Below, in pieces: positions 1-9,504 of a stretch of 10,084 nucleotides of DNA. The first letter of the stretch is position 1; each line of letters begins with the position of its first letter. Position numbers and translations under genes: made by a program. The notes under the pieces are model-generated. The model had not been told where the DNA came from. It did no database searches and saw only the letters and a program-made list of their open reading frames with translations. Origin of the DNA: an uncultured Campylobacter sp. (GTDB lineage: Bacteria; Campylobacterota; Campylobacteria; Campylobacterales; Campylobacteraceae); the NCBI RefSeq assembly GCF_938031315.1, contig NZ_CALHHT010000519.1, forward strand, positions 1 through 10,084, read 5' to 3'.

Positions 1-576
1 GAGATCGGGCGCAAGGCAAGCGAGCAGGTTGTGCAGGAGCGGCCGTTTTTCCTAAGCGTTGGCAGGCTCGATGCGGGTAAAAACCACGCGCTTTTGATCC
101 GTGCGTATGCGAATTTAAAAAATAACGACAAAGACCTGTTGATCTTAGGCGACGGCGTGCTGCGAGCAGAGCTTGAGGCCCTGATAGAGGAGCTGGGCTT
201 AAGCGGCCGCGTGAAGCTTTTGGGCTTTGATGCAAACCCGTATAAATATATGGCTAGATGCTATGCGTTCGTCTTCGTAAGCCTTTTTGAAGGGTTTTCA
301 AACGCGCTCATCGAGGCTCTTGCGTGCGGCAAGCTCGTGATTTCAAGCGATCATCAAAGCGGCGCGCGCGAGCTTATGGGGCAGAGCGAATGGGGCGTGC
401 TGGTGGGCGTAAACGATCTAGAAAGTACCCAAGCGGCGATGCAAAAAGCGCTGGATGATGAAAATTATGTAAAATTTTATGAGAAAAAGGCTAAAATTAG
501 AGCCTCGTTTTTCGATAAAAAACGGATAGCAAGCGAGCTGATCGCAAAAATAGAACAAATCGACGAAGGAAAATAG
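1..576 (+). CDS. pglJ: PglJ, GalNAc transferase of the N-glycan pathway (3' part; start lies upstream of the window)
   Basis: This is the C-terminal part of a GT-B fold, family 4 glycosyltransferase. The frame is open from base 1, so the GTG at 31 is an internal valine and not a start. The visible part holds the nucleotide-sugar-binding half. It has an LSVGRLDAGKNHALLIRAY segment, an LLGFDANPYKYMA segment and the retaining-GT4 E-x7-E motif (bases 289-315, EGFSNALIE), followed by SGARELMG. These segments match my memory of C. jejuni PglJ almost word for word, and pglJ is also the gene directly before pglB in C. jejuni. In that species PglJ adds the second GalNAc (alpha-1,4) to undecaprenyl-PP-diNAcBac-GalNAc on the cytoplasmic face of the inner membrane. 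The stop lies 2 bases before the pglB start, so the two genes are probably translated together. PglH and PglI are related enzymes, but synteny and wording favour PglJ. Confidence 0.9.
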   Translation, partial: EIGRKASEQVVQERPFFLSVGRLDAGKNHALLIRAYANLKNNDKDLLILGDGVLRAELEALIEELGLSGRVKLLGFDANPYKYMARCYAFVFVSLFEGFSNALIEALACGKLVISSDHQSGARELMGQSEWGVLVGVNDLESTQAAMQKALDDENYVKFYEKKAKIRASFFDKKRIASELIAKIEQIDEGK

Positions 577-578
577 GC

Positions 579-3359
579 GTGGGTGAAGAAAAAAAGGCTT
601 TTAGCGTCAGAGAGATCGACGAAGGATCGGACGATCAAAAAGGCGCGCAATCAATGGGTGCCGACAAAGCTGCCTTAAGCGAAAATTTTGCTAGTGAGGG
701 AAATTTTGACGCAGAGTATTCCGCAAGCGGCGGAGAGAATTTTAGCGGCGAAAATGCCGAGCTTAAGGGTAGCGAGGATACCGCGCCTCAGAGCGATAAA
801 AATTCTGCGCTTGATGCAAAAAATTCCGCGAGCAAAAATTCCGCGCACGCCGGCGTTAAAAATTTAAGCGACGATCAAGCGCGCGCTGTTTCTGCAAAAA
901 TGCGAGCACAAAAAAAATCCAAAAAGGCTAAAAAATCAAGTGGACGAAATTCTACCTCGGTAAATTCTGAAAATTCCGCAGGCGCAAATTCTACAAACTC
1001 AAATTTGAAAGGCACTGCGAATTCCACGAGCAAAAATTCTACAAATAAAAATTCCGCTGGCGTTGCGAACTCTACAAATAAAAATTCCGCAAAAGCCGCT
1101 AATTTGGCTAAATTTAAAAATGCGAATTCTGCAAGTGCTTTAAATTCTACAAACGGCATAAATTCTGATAATTCTAAAAACTCCACAGCGGAAAATTCCC
1201 AAAATTCTAAAAATCAGGCAGCTGGCGCGCTTCCTGCCAGGCGTAGAATTTTTGGCTTCATAAAAAATTATGAGTTTTCAAAGCATATTTTGCTGATGAT
1301 TGTGTTTGCATTTGCCTTTAGCGTGGCGTTTCGTATGTGGTGGGTGTATTGGGCGAGCGGATTTCCGAACTACTTTTTTTGGGACGGCGAGCTAATGATA
1401 AACACCAACGACGGCTACGCCTTTGCAGAGGGCGCGCGCGATCGCCTCGCCGGCTTTCATCAGCCCAACGATCTTAGCTACTTTAGTGCACCGCTTTCGA
1501 TCGTGACGGCGTTTTTGGCTGAAATTTTGCCCTTTAAAATCGAGACGATCTTCGTTTATCTGCCGGCTTTGTTTAGCTCGCTCATCGTAGTGCCGATCTT
1601 GCTGATCTCAAGCGAGTTTCGCTGCATGCGCGCGGGCTTCATCGGTGCGCTTGTCGCGAGCGTGGCGAATAGCTACTACAACCGCACTATGGCGGGGTAT
1701 TACGATACCGATATGCTAAATATCGTGTTTGCGATGTGTATTTTGTGGGCGCTCATCCGCATTTGCACGCGCGGCTCGCGCAGCACGCTGTTTTGGCTAG
1801 GTGCATTTGCGATATTTTATATGTGGTGGTATCCGTCCAGCTTCTCGTTAAATTCCATGATGCTCGCCATGTTTTTCGCCTATACGCTGATTTTTAAGCG
1901 AAAAAGTAGGGTGAATTACGAAGCGATGATTATCTTTTTGATCGCGCTTTGCTCCACGCCTTTGGTAGCTAAAATTTTAATCTCGCTTACGCTATTTTGG
2001 CTCTTTGCATTTAAAGGAAAGCTATTAAATTTTAAAATTTTAGCGATTATCGGCGCACTTGCCGTAGTCTTTTTCGTCGCAAACGGGGGCCTTAGCCCGA
2101 TCATCTTTCAGGCGAAATTTTATATCTTCCGCTCCTTTTCGGACAACGCCGATACGGCATTTCATTTTTTCAACGTCAATCAAACGATCCAAGAATCGGG
2201 CATCGTGCCAACTAATATCTTTATGGAGCGCATCAGCTCGCACGTCGCGGTTTTCGTGATCGCGACGATCGGATATTTAGTGCTTTGCTTTAGACATAAG
2301 GAATTTTTGCTCTCGATCCCACTTCTGCTTTTGGGCTTTGCAGCGAACAAAGCGGGCCTTAGATTTACAATCTACGCCGTGGGCGTGATGGGGCTAAGTT
2401 TCGGATATATTTTGTATTTTTGCGTAAAGCGCTTGGATCTGCCAAAGATCGCAGGGCGCGCGATACTGCTTATTTTGACGGCACTTGCGATCTATCCTGC
2501 ATGGCAGCACATCGTCTCGTACAAGGTCGATACGGTCTTTTATCAAAGCGAGGTGCGGGTGCTAGATGAGCTCAAAGATAAAGCGCAGCGCGAGGATTAC
2601 GCGCTTTCGTGGTGGGACTACGGTTACGGCATACGCTATTACAGCGACGTAAAGACCCTTATCGACGGCGGCAAACACCTCGGCAACGATAATTTCCCCG
2701 TTAGCTTCGCGCTTTTTAAAGATCAGATGAGCTCTGCGAATATGGCGCGCCTGGATGTCGAATACACCGAGCGCGGATATAGCGAAAAAATTCCAAACAA
2801 GCTAAAGCAAATTTTAAAAGATTATAATGCCACAGACGTAAATGATTTTATCTTAAGCTTGGGACTGGCCGATTTTAAGCCGCCAAGGCCTACGCGCGAC
2901 ATCTACTACATCCTGCCCGATCGCATGATGAATATCTTCCCCGTCGTCACACAGTTTTCAAATATCGACATCACCGACGGCAAGCAGCTAAGTGAGCTGT
3001 TTTTCATAACGAGCGATAGGTTCGTTCAAGATCAAAGCGGCGTGCATATGGACAACGGCTTTTCGATCTCTCCGAATTTGCTTAGTTTAGAATTTAGCGG
3101 CAGAAAATTCGCGATCAATACCTTTTATGAAACGAGCTACGACGCGAGCGGCAAGCTGGCGGTCAAGGAGCTTAACATGGACAGCAGCGCGCAATTTTAC
3201 GTGATTTTCATGCGCGATTACGGGCGATTTTTGCTGCTAGATAAGACGATGCTAAACTCAAGCTATATTCAGCTTTTTGTATTTGAAAGATATAGACCCG
3301 AGCTATTCGAGCCTGTGATCTTAAGCCCTGCTGTGAAAGTTTATAAATTAAAGCGCTAG
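579..3359 (+). CDS. pglB: PglB, oligosaccharyltransferase with an unusual N-terminal Asn-Ser-rich extension
   Basis: This inner-membrane enzyme moves the undecaprenyl-PP-linked glycan onto asparagine in D/E-X-N-X-S/T sequons in the periplasm. The start is GTG at 579 with AAGGA at 566-570. At 926 residues it is about 210 longer than C. jejuni PglB (713). Residues 1-224 are extra: an acidic first part, a basic Lys/Arg cluster near 107-124, and 20 Asn-Ser pairs between 75 and 209. The usual protein begins near residue 225, with the first membrane helix at about 237-257 and many helices to about 640. Known active-site motifs are present: NDGYAFAEGARD with metal-binding Asp278, GYYDTD with Asp376 and Asp378, WWDYG at 678-682 (sequon +2 binding), and DKTM at 888-891 (DxxM of the MI motif). 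D748-Y-N750-A-T752 is a full bacterial sequon in the periplasmic domain, at the place where C. jejuni PglB glycosylates itself. I see no good internal start that would give the ordinary form. Confidence 0.96.
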   Translation: MGEEKKAFSVREIDEGSDDQKGAQSMGADKAALSENFASEGNFDAEYSASGGENFSGENAELKGSEDTAPQSDKNSALDAKNSASKNSAHAGVKNLSDDQARAVSAKMRAQKKSKKAKKSSGRNSTSVNSENSAGANSTNSNLKGTANSTSKNSTNKNSAGVANSTNKNSAKAANLAKFKNANSASALNSTNGINSDNSKNSTAENSQNSKNQAAGALPARRRIFGFIKNYEFSKHILLMIVFAFAFSVAFRMWWVYWASGFPNYFFWDGELMINTNDGYAFAEGARDRLAGFHQPNDLSYFSAPLSIVTAFLAEILPFKIETIFVYLPALFSSLIVVPILLISSEFRCMRAGFIGALVASVANSYYNRTMAGYYDTDMLNIVFAMCILWALIRICTRGSRSTLFWLGAFAIFYMWWYPSSFSLNSMMLAMFFAYTLIFKRKSRVNYEAMIIFLIALCSTPLVAKILISLTLFWLFAFKGKLLNFKILAIIGALAVVFFVANGGLSPIIFQAKFYIFRSFSDNADTAFHFFNVNQTIQESGIVPTNIFMERISSHVAVFVIATIGYLVLCFRHKEFLLSIPLLLLGFAANKAGLRFTIYAVGVMGLSFGYILYFCVKRLDLPKIAGRAILLILTALAIYPAWQHIVSYKVDTVFYQSEVRVLDELKDKAQREDYALSWWDYGYGIRYYSDVKTLIDGGKHLGNDNFPVSFALFKDQMSSANMARLDVEYTERGYSEKIPNKLKQILKDYNATDVNDFILSLGLADFKPPRPTRDIYYILPDRMMNIFPVVTQFSNIDITDGKQLSELFFITSDRFVQDQSGVHMDNGFSISPNLLSLEFSGRKFAINTFYETSYDASGKLAVKELNMDSSAQFYVIFMRDYGRFLLLDKTMLNSSYIQLFVFERYRPELFEPVILSPAVKVYKLKR
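800..1207 (+). repeat. Low-complexity RAATTY-rich repeat tract in the 5' part of pglB
   Basis: The segment is built from loosely repeated AAATTC and AAATTT units, nearly all read as Asn-Ser or Asn-Phe/Leu. About 19 RAATTY hexamers start within these 408 bases. The clearest exact copy is a 20-base direct repeat at 1038-1057 and 1071-1090 (TCTACAAATAAAAATTCCGC), with a period of 33 bases, or 11 codons. It encodes NSTNKNSAGVA followed by NSTNKNSAKAA. The tract is more AT-rich than the surrounding pgl genes. It looks like a coding sequence that grew by duplication and slippage and that may vary in length between strains. A run of eight A at 910-917 lies inside it. Confidence 0.8.
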
Positions 3360-3392
3360 ATAAAATTTTTGCCGCAATCTAAGGAGAAATTT

Positions 3393-3446
3393 ATGAAATT
3401 TAATCTCGCAACGCCAAGCAAGGAATGCAGCATATGGCTCGCATAG
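3393..3446 (+). CDS. Possible 17-residue leader ORF between pglB and pglA
   Basis: The ORF reads [17 protein letters not shown] and then TAG. It has the best Shine-Dalgarno sequence in this spacer, TAAGGAG at 3380-3386, placed 6 bases before its ATG. It runs through the pglA ribosome-binding site and overlaps the preferred pglA start at 3434 by 13 bases in another frame. Ribosomes ending at 3446 could therefore restart at pglA, or could keep its start region free of structure. I recognise no homologue and the peptide has no clear signal or membrane segment. It may have no function, since an ORF this short can arise by chance. The close SD and the overlap are the only support. Confidence 0.35.
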   Translation: MKFNLATPSKECSIWLA

Positions 3447-4561
3447 GGTTTTTAAGCCATGCCGATATGAGCTTACATTTCTTTCGTCGCCCGATAATGC
3501 AGGCTTTAAAAGAGCGCGGGCACGAGGTTTTTGCAATCGCTCCTCGCGGCGCTTATACGCAGGATTTGGCACGCGATTTTAATACCGTAACTTACGATCT
3601 TGATCGAGCGAGCCTGAATCCGCTTACCATATTTAGCAACACCAAAGCCCTTGCGCGCGAGTTAAAGAGGCTGGATTTGGACCTGCTGCAAACAGCTGCG
3701 CACAAATCAAACGTGTTCGGTACACTGGCGGCTCGCGAGGCGGGTATAAAATATGTAATAAACTTAGTCGAGGGGCTGGGTAGCTTTTATATCGACGAAG
3801 ATATTAAAACAAGGCTCGTGCGAGCGGTATTGGAGAAGCTTTATAAATTTTCATTTTCGCAGGCGGATGCTTGCGTATTTGTAAACGATGCCGATCCCGA
3901 TTATATGCTATCTCGCGGGCTTATTGCGAAGCAAAAGGTTATAAGAATTAAAAGTGTAGGCGTAAATGCTGAAAAGTTCAACCCCAAAACCGTTAGTGTG
4001 GCGGATTTGGGCGAGGATTTGCACGGCAAAAAGATCGTGCTGATGATAGCTCGCGCGATGTGGCATAAGGGCGTGAGAGAATTCTACGAAGCAGCAGAAA
4101 TTTTAAAAGATCGATTGGATGCGAAATTTGTCTTTGTGGGCGAGGGTTTTGCGGGCAATAAAAGCACCGCTGATCCTGCGTTTTTGCGAAGCGGTGCGGT
4201 GCATTATCTGGGTGCCAGAAATGATGTGCCAGAGCTTTTGAAGGCTAGTTACCTGCTAGCACTTCCTAGCTACAAGGAGGGCTTTCCTCGCACGGTTTTA
4301 GAGGCGATGAGCATGGCGCGAGCCTGCGTGGTAAGCGACTGTAGCGGCTGCGTAGAAGCCGTGCAGGATGGGGTAAACGGTCTAATATGCCGCACTCGCG
4401 ACGCAGAGGATCTTGCGCGAAAGATCGAAATTTTGCTAGATGATGAGCCGCTTTGCGAAAGGCTCGGGCGAAATGGGCGCGAGATGGTGCTTGCAAATTA
4501 CGACGAAAAGATCGTCACGGAAAAATATTTAGAGGTTTATAGGAAATTTATCGATGTATAG
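3434..4561 (+). CDS. pglA: PglA, alpha-1,3-GalNAc transferase acting on undecaprenyl-PP-diNAcBac
   Basis: This is a 375-residue GT4-family, GT-B fold transferase. In C. jejuni, PglA adds the first GalNAc to undecaprenyl-PP-N,N'-diacetylbacillosamine on the cytoplasmic side of the inner membrane. The N-terminal half opens with [11 protein letters not shown] and carries AAHKSN and [10 protein letters not shown], both typical of PglA. The C-terminal half has [29 protein letters not shown] and the E-x7-E motif (EGFPRTVLE, Glu282 and Glu290), followed by [13 protein letters not shown]. An ATG at 3425 is also in frame, but AAGGA at 3420-3424 touches it directly. The same SD lies 9 bases before ATG 3434, and that start gives the conserved MARIGFLSH beginning. 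The 3' end overlaps pglC by 8 bases. The upstream spacer holds a possible leader ORF. Confidence 0.94.
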   Translation: MARIGFLSHADMSLHFFRRPIMQALKERGHEVFAIAPRGAYTQDLARDFNTVTYDLDRASLNPLTIFSNTKALARELKRLDLDLLQTAAHKSNVFGTLAAREAGIKYVINLVEGLGSFYIDEDIKTRLVRAVLEKLYKFSFSQADACVFVNDADPDYMLSRGLIAKQKVIRIKSVGVNAEKFNPKTVSVADLGEDLHGKKIVLMIARAMWHKGVREFYEAAEILKDRLDAKFVFVGEGFAGNKSTADPAFLRSGAVHYLGARNDVPELLKASYLLALPSYKEGFPRTVLEAMSMARACVVSDCSGCVEAVQDGVNGLICRTRDAEDLARKIEILLDDEPLCERLGRNGREMVLANYDEKIVTEKYLEVYRKFIDV

Positions 4562-5145
4562 GTGTTTTTTAAAGCGCGCGCTCGATTTTACCGCGGCTTT
4601 GGTTTTGATCATTTTGGTTTCGCCCGTGATGGCGCTTACGTGGTTCTTGATCCGCAAGCACATTAGCAAAAGCGCGATTTTTACGCAATCTCGCCCTGGG
4701 CTTGATGAGCAAATTTTTAAAATTTACAAATTTAAAACGATGAGCGACGAGCGTGGCGCGGACGGCGAGCTTCTGCCAGACGAAGCGCGGCTGAACGATT
4801 ACGGCAAAAAGATCCGCGCGCTAAGCCTGGATGAGTTGCCGCAGCTTTTTAACGTGTTAAAGGGCGATATGAGCTTCATCGGTCCGCGCCCGCTGCTGAT
4901 CGAGTACCTGCCGCTTTATTCGCCGCAGCAGCGTCTGCGACACAGCGTGCGCCCGGGTATCACGGGGCTTGCGCAGGTAAACGGACGCAACGCGATCAGC
5001 TGGGAGAAAAAATTTGAGTTCGACACGTATTACGCGCAGAATTTAAGCTTCGCGCTCGATCTTAAGATCGCACTTTTAACGATAAAAAAGGTGCTTGCAA
5101 AAGAGGGCGTGAATAAAGAGGGCATGGCGACGACGGAGAAATTTA

Positions 5146-5159
<14 letters not shown>
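4554..5159 (+). CDS. pglC: PglC, monotopic phosphoglycosyl transferase that starts the lipid-linked glycan
   Basis: PglC transfers diNAcBac-1-phosphate from UDP-diNAcBac to undecaprenyl phosphate, the first membrane step. The 201-residue length is normal for the small monotopic PGT family. Residues about 10-34 form the re-entrant membrane helix, with the Ser-Pro kink at 23-24. The soluble domain follows: [25 protein letters not shown], then the catalytic Asp93-Glu94 pair in LSLDELPQL (the same numbers as in the well-studied C. concisus PglC), then [26 protein letters not shown] and TTEKFNG. The start ATG lies inside the end of pglA and the gene overlaps pglD by 14 bases, so the three are translationally linked. 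I see nothing missing or unusual in it. Confidence 0.96.
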
Positions 5160-6958
<1,799 letters not shown>

Positions 6959-6959
<1 letters not shown>

Positions 6960-8764
6960 TGCTGTTAAAACCCACTAAATTTAGCCGCTTCGCGTTTTTT
7001 TTGCTAGGAGATATTTTTATCTCGATCCTCTCCGTTTACATCGCGTTTTTGCTGCGATTTAGCGGAGATATACCGAACGAATTTTATAAAGGCGCGCTGC
7101 TTAGCGCCTCGAGCCTTACGGCGATTAAAATTTTCTATTTTTGGTTTTTGCGGATCTATTTAGTTCCGTGGAGATTTTTCGGGCTATACGAAGCTAGAAA
7201 GCTTTTCTACGCGCACGTGATGGCGGCGCTTACCTTTTTGATCCTGTTTTTTCTAGCGAGTAAAGTTTTTAACCCGTTCCCGCGCTCGGTCATCATCATC
7301 GACGCGGCGATCTCATTTATTCTGATCAGCGGGGTTAGAATTTCAAAGCGGATGTTTCTAAGCGAGAAGAAAAACATCACGAATAACGAGCCCTGCATCG
7401 TCGTGGGCGCTACGAGCAAGACCTTTCACGTCCTAAAAGGGATGCGGCAAAAATATATCAACTACTATCCCGTGGGTGTCGTGGACGGGCGAGCAGAGCT
7501 AGTAGGGACGTATTGCGAAAACTACGTCGTCAGGGCTAAGAGCGAAATTCCGCAGATGATCAAAGATAGCGGCGCCAAAACCGCGATCATCGCACTGGCG
7601 CTATATCCGGACGAGCTAAAGGAGCTCTACGACGAGCTTTTTGCATACGGGCTAAAGGATATCAAGCTCTTTTCGCTTTTGGAGGATGAGAGCAAAAAGA
7701 TCCGCGACGTATCGATCGAGGATCTGCTCGCGCGAAAGCCGAAGGATCTCGACACCAAGGCGATCGAAAATTTTATCAAAGACAAGATCGTGCTGGTAAC
7801 GGGTGCGGGCGGCACGATAGGAAGCGAAATTTGCAAGCAGTGCTTGAAATTCGGCGCAAAGCGTCTTATCATGGTCGAACACAGCGAGTTTAACCTCTAC
7901 TCGATTAACGAAGCCACCGGCGCGGACGCGCGCAATGAGTTAAAGATGATAAACGTCGTTTATCGCCATGAGCTGGAGGAGGTTTTTGCAGAATTTCGTC
8001 CCGAGGTAGTCGTGCACGCAGCGGCGTATAAGCACGTGCCGTTATGTGAGTTTAATCCGCATCTAGCGGTCAAAAACAATGTCATCGGCACAAAAAACGT
8101 AATTGATCTGTCCAAAAAATATGGCGCGAAAAAGGTCGTTTTGATCTCGACTGATAAGGCGGTGCGACCGACGAACATTATGGGCACGACGAAGCGTATC
8201 TGCGAGCTTTACGCGCTAAATTCCAACGACGCGGCAAGCGATACGCAGATCGTCGCCGTCCGCTTCGGAAACGTGCTCGGCTCAAGCGGCAGCGTCATCC
8301 CTAAATTTAAACGCCAGATCGAAGCGAACGAGCCGCTTACCGTTACGCACCCCGAGATTACGAGATATTTTATGCTCGTTAGCGAGGCGTGTCAGCTTGT
8401 GCTTCAGGCAGCCTCCATCGCGCAGGGCGGCGAGCTTTTCGTGCTGGATATGGGCGAGCCCGTAAAGATCGCCGATCTTGCCAAGCGAATGTTGCAGCTT
8501 GCCGGCAAGGAGGAGCTGGGTATTAAATTTGTAGGTCTGCGCCCAGGCGAGAAGCTTTACGAGGAGCTTCTGATCGACGAAAACGACAAGAGCACGAAGT
8601 ATCAATCCATCTTCGTAACCCACTCCGCAAAATACGACCTGCAAGAGCTAAGCTCGCAGATCGAGGAGCTTTCGGAGTGCGAGGACGCGCAGGTCGCGGA
8701 TAAGCTAAAGCGTATCGTGCCCGAGTTTTCGCACCGATTGAACGATATGAAGGGCACGGCTTGA
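6959..8764 (+). CDS. pglF: PglF, membrane-bound UDP-GlcNAc 4,6-dehydratase
   Basis: PglF carries out the first committed step, turning UDP-GlcNAc into UDP-2-acetamido-2,6-dideoxy-4-hexulose. The 601 residues have the usual plan. Four membrane helices lie within about residues 10-128 (with LLRFSGDIP and NPFPRS between them). A regulatory Rossmann domain begins at CIVVGATSK (146-154), then comes DVSIEDLLARKPKDLD, then the catalytic short-chain dehydrogenase domain with NAD loop TGAGGTIGSE (281-290), HAAAYKHVPLCE, STDKAVRP and FGNVLGSSGSVIPKF. The active-site Thr398-Asp399-Lys400 is intact. As is known for this family, the usual Tyr of YxxxK is Met (MGTTK, Met408 and Lys412). The start overlaps the pglE stop by one base. 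A run of eight T (6995-7002) lies early in the gene. The end overlaps hisH by 4 bases. Confidence 0.96.
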
Positions 8765-9504
8765 TCGGTATCGTGGATTACGGCGCGGGCAATATCCGAA
8801 GCGTGATGAACGCACTTAGCTTTTGCGGCGCTAAATTTTGCCTCGCGCGTAGCCCTGAGGAGCTTTTGAGCTGCGATAAGGCTCTGCTTCCGGGCGTGGG
8901 CGCATTCGGCGAGGCGATGGATAAGCTTCGCGCAAGCGGTATGGACGCCGCGATTAAAGAGTTCGTCGCAAGCGGCAGATATTTTTTAGGCATCTGCCTT
9001 GGGATGCAGCTTCTGTTTGAACAAAGCGAAGAATTCGGCGCGCGTAGCGGGCTTGGAATTCTACCCGGTCGCGTCGTGAAATTTGACAAAACGAAATTTA
9101 ATATTCGGGGGGCGGAATCCAGGTCCGAAAATATGAAATTTAGAGAAAATACAAAATTTATATCGGGCGAGACAGAATTTAATTCAGATAGGGCAGAGCT
9201 GAGCGAGCGCAGCGGGCAAAATTTTACCCGCGCCGAAAGCCTAAAGATCCCGCATGTCGGCTGGAACAGCGCGCATTTTATTAAGCGCTCGCCGATAAAT
9301 GCGGGCCTAGGCGAGTTTGAGTATCTGTATTTCGTGCACTCCTACCACGTCCTTTGCGCGCGCGAGATCACGCTTGCGACCACGTTTTACGGCTATGAGT
9401 TTGCAAGCGCGATCTGGCGCGAAAACGTATTTGCCTTTCAGCCGCATCCCGAAAAAAGCCACGATGCGGGCATAAAAATCATTAAAAATTTTACGGAGCT
9501 GTGA
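8761..9504 (+). CDS. hisH: HisH, glutaminase subunit of imidazole glycerol phosphate synthase, with an internal insertion
   Basis: HisH is a cytoplasmic class I glutamine amidotransferase that feeds ammonia to HisF in histidine biosynthesis. It starts at TTG 8761, which overlaps the pglF stop TGA, with GAAGGG at 8749-8754 as SD. The beginning [18 protein letters not shown] is the normal HisH N-terminus, so the start is sound. The catalytic triad is complete: Cys79 in GICLGMQLL, and His229 and Glu231 in FQPHPEKS. The oxyanion region PGVGAFG is present. The protein has 247 residues, about 45 more than most HisH. The surplus is a charged segment at about 108-160, between GRVVKF and IPHVGWN, rich in KF, EF and NF pairs. 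The frame is intact across it and the flanks are well conserved, so the protein is probably functional. The end overlaps hisA (TGATG). Confidence 0.93.
   Translation: MIGIVDYGAGNIRSVMNALSFCGAKFCLARSPEELLSCDKALLPGVGAFGEAMDKLRASGMDAAIKEFVASGRYFLGICLGMQLLFEQSEEFGARSGLGILPGRVVKFDKTKFNIRGAESRSENMKFRENTKFISGETEFNSDRAELSERSGQNFTRAESLKIPHVGWNSAHFIKRSPINAGLGEFEYLYFVHSYHVLCAREITLATTFYGYEFASAIWRENVFAFQPHPEKSHDAGIKIIKNFTEL
9079..9224 (+). repeat. RAATTY-rich inserted segment in hisH
   Basis: Six RAATTY hexamers start at 9079, 9094, 9136, 9154, 9175 and 9219, within a segment that ordinary HisH proteins lack. Most are read as KF or EF with the hexamer in codon phase 1. In pglB the same hexamer is mostly read as NS, with the hexamer starting at codon position 3. 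A run of six G (9107-9112) is also inside. The segment is not a recognisable domain, insertion sequence or intein. Confidence 0.6.

Noticed and set aside
31..33. GTG at 31 as start of a short 181-residue glycosyltransferase
   Set aside because: The frame stays open to base 1, and the residues before it (EIGRKASEQV) resemble PglJ sequence. The gene is cut by the window edge, not short.
875..1186. Minus-strand ORF of 103 codons with EF and VEF repeats
   Set aside because: It is the antisense of the Asn-Ser tract in pglB. The repeats arise from reading AAATTC units backwards. It has no ribosome-binding site or recognisable protein features.
800..1207. CRISPR array or mobile element
   Set aside because: Repeats are short, uneven and in frame within pglB, without unique spacers of constant length, terminal inverted repeats or transposase sequence.
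3425..3433. pglA start at ATG 3425
   Set aside because: The SD AAGGA (3420-3424) touches this ATG with no spacing. ATG 3434 has 9 bases of spacing and gives the conserved beginning.
8282..8644. Minus-strand ORF of 120 codons inside pglF
   Set aside because: It lies wholly opposite conserved SDR-domain coding sequence of pglF. Long antisense frames are common in GC-rich coding regions and nothing in it is recognisable.
9107..9112. Run of six G in hisH as a phase-variable tract
   Set aside because: Campylobacter contingency tracts usually have eight or more G. Six is too short to expect frequent slippage.
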